Assembly (NCBI GenBank): GCA_039807445.1
Contig: JBDHRG010000091.1
Span: 1-15,601, forward strand
Direction: 5' to 3'
DNA: 15,601 nucleotides
Origin: JBDHRG01 sp039807445
GTDB taxonomy: Bacteria > Pseudomonadota > Gammaproteobacteria > Competibacterales > Competibacteraceae
Part shown: one piece after another, positions 15,249 through 15,601 of the stretch
Layout of the letters: the number at the start of each line of letters is the position of its first letter
Position numbering within the stretch: position 1 is the stretch's first letter
Translations under genes and position numbers: made by a program
Notes under the pieces: generated by a model
The model's input: the letters and a program-made list of their open reading frames with translations, nothing else
Told to the model about the DNA's origin: nothing
The model's database searches: none

Positions 15249-15601
15249 GCTTTGCCCTCCAGCTTCACCAGGAACCACGCGCAGGCGATCAGGTCGGCGC
15301 TGCCGCCCGGGCTGAGGCGGCGTGCGACGAAGGCGGCGCCGATCGCCGCGAGCCGCGCCGGCCAGCCCGGCACGCCGGCGCCGCCCGCGGCGAGGAAGCC
15401 TTGCGCGGCGTCCTGCGCGAAGGCCAGCCCTTCGGCGCCACCGCGGTGCAGGAGGTTGGTGTCGTCGAGCGCGGCCACCACGTGCATCAGCGCCTGGGCG
15501 AGTGCCGCTTCGCGTGCGAGCCCCCGGCGCAGGCCGGTGCGCAGCGCCGGCAGCGCCAGCTCGCGCAGCGCCGGGAACGCGTCGGCGGCCTCGTCGCGCG
15601 C
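15245..15601 (-). CDS. mdcB: Triphosphoribosyl-dephospho-CoA synthase (MdcB), C-terminal part
   Basis: The C-terminal 118 residues of a CitG/MdcB-family enzyme, which makes the prosthetic-group precursor 2'-(5''-triphosphoribosyl)-3'-dephospho-CoA for the malonate decarboxylase carrier protein. The frame is open to the window edge (no stop from 15601 inwards), so the gene begins outside; the whole protein is usually about 290 residues. Family signatures are DDTNLLHRGG, then FVARRLSPGGSADLIA and a final W-containing helix. It overlaps mdcH by four bases and is translationally coupled to it. The remaining mdc genes (mdcA, C, D, E, G and a malonate carrier) are expected beyond the right edge. 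Confidence 0.92.
   Translation of the reverse strand, partial: ARDEAADAFPALRELALPALRTGLRRGLAREAALAQALMHVVAALDDTNLLHRGGAEGLAFAQDAAQGFLAAGGAGVPGWPARLAAIGAAFVARRLSPGGSADLIACAWFLVKLEGKA

Noticed and set aside
15246..15278. Upstream start of mdcH at 15278
   Set aside because: It adds ten unconserved residues inside mdcB. The ATG at 15248 overlaps the mdcB stop and begins directly with the FabD-fold core.
1..15601. CRISPR arrays, tRNA or rRNA genes, insertion sequences
   Set aside because: No regularly spaced direct repeats, no tRNA cloverleaf or rRNA-like segment and no transposase text were seen on either strand.

Overview
The window is very GC-rich and dense with genes, in the style of a metabolically versatile betaproteobacterium (Rhodocyclales or Burkholderiales type). 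This placement is an inference from three things: the strong G/C third-position bias, the malonate decarboxylase mdcB-mdcH pair, and the mix of ATP-dependent hydantoinase, NCS1, MHS and IclR families. No rRNA, tRNA, CRISPR array or intact mobile element was seen.

Layout. (1) 1-1934, + strand: the 3' part of a CHAT-domain (caspase-like) protease gene, coupled through an ATGA overlap to an unrecognised gene. (2) 1935-2481: a gap with no intact gene. It holds wreckage of two toxin genes, a DarT-like (DUF4433) N-terminus fused out of frame to a frameshifted PIN/VapC C-terminus. (3) 2482-7787, + strand: an operon of hydantoinase/oxoprolinase subunits B and A and an NCS1 nucleobase/hydantoin-type permease, followed by an AraC-family regulator (7915-8880). 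(4) 8899-9060: the remnant of an M24 (creatinase/Xaa-Pro dipeptidase-like) gene with a large internal deletion, cut off where the convergent iclR gene ends. (5) 14044-9063, - strand: an apparent operon of M20 amidohydrolase, MHS-type MFS transporter, amidase-signature hydrolase and IclR-family regulator. (6) 15601-14334, - strand: the end of a malonate decarboxylase operon, mdcB (partial) and mdcH.

How the genes fit together. Regions 3 to 5 look like two adjoining catabolic cassettes for amide-type nitrogen compounds. One imports a nitrogen heterocycle (NCS1) and opens a lactam or imide ring with ATP (HyuAB). The other imports an organic acid or zwitterion (MHS permease) and cleaves amide and N-acyl bonds (amidase, M20). 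Each has its own regulator. The exact substrates cannot be read from the sequence. The M24 remnant between them suggests that a third hydrolase was lost.

Several gaps between genes contain GC-rich perfect or near-perfect inverted repeats without a T-tract, two of them sharing the arm GGGCCGCCCG. A 7-5-7 inverted repeat upstream of the M20 operon is the best operator candidate. The most novel-looking items are the CHAT gene with its unknown coupled partner, the DarT/PIN chimeric remnant and the M24 remnant.
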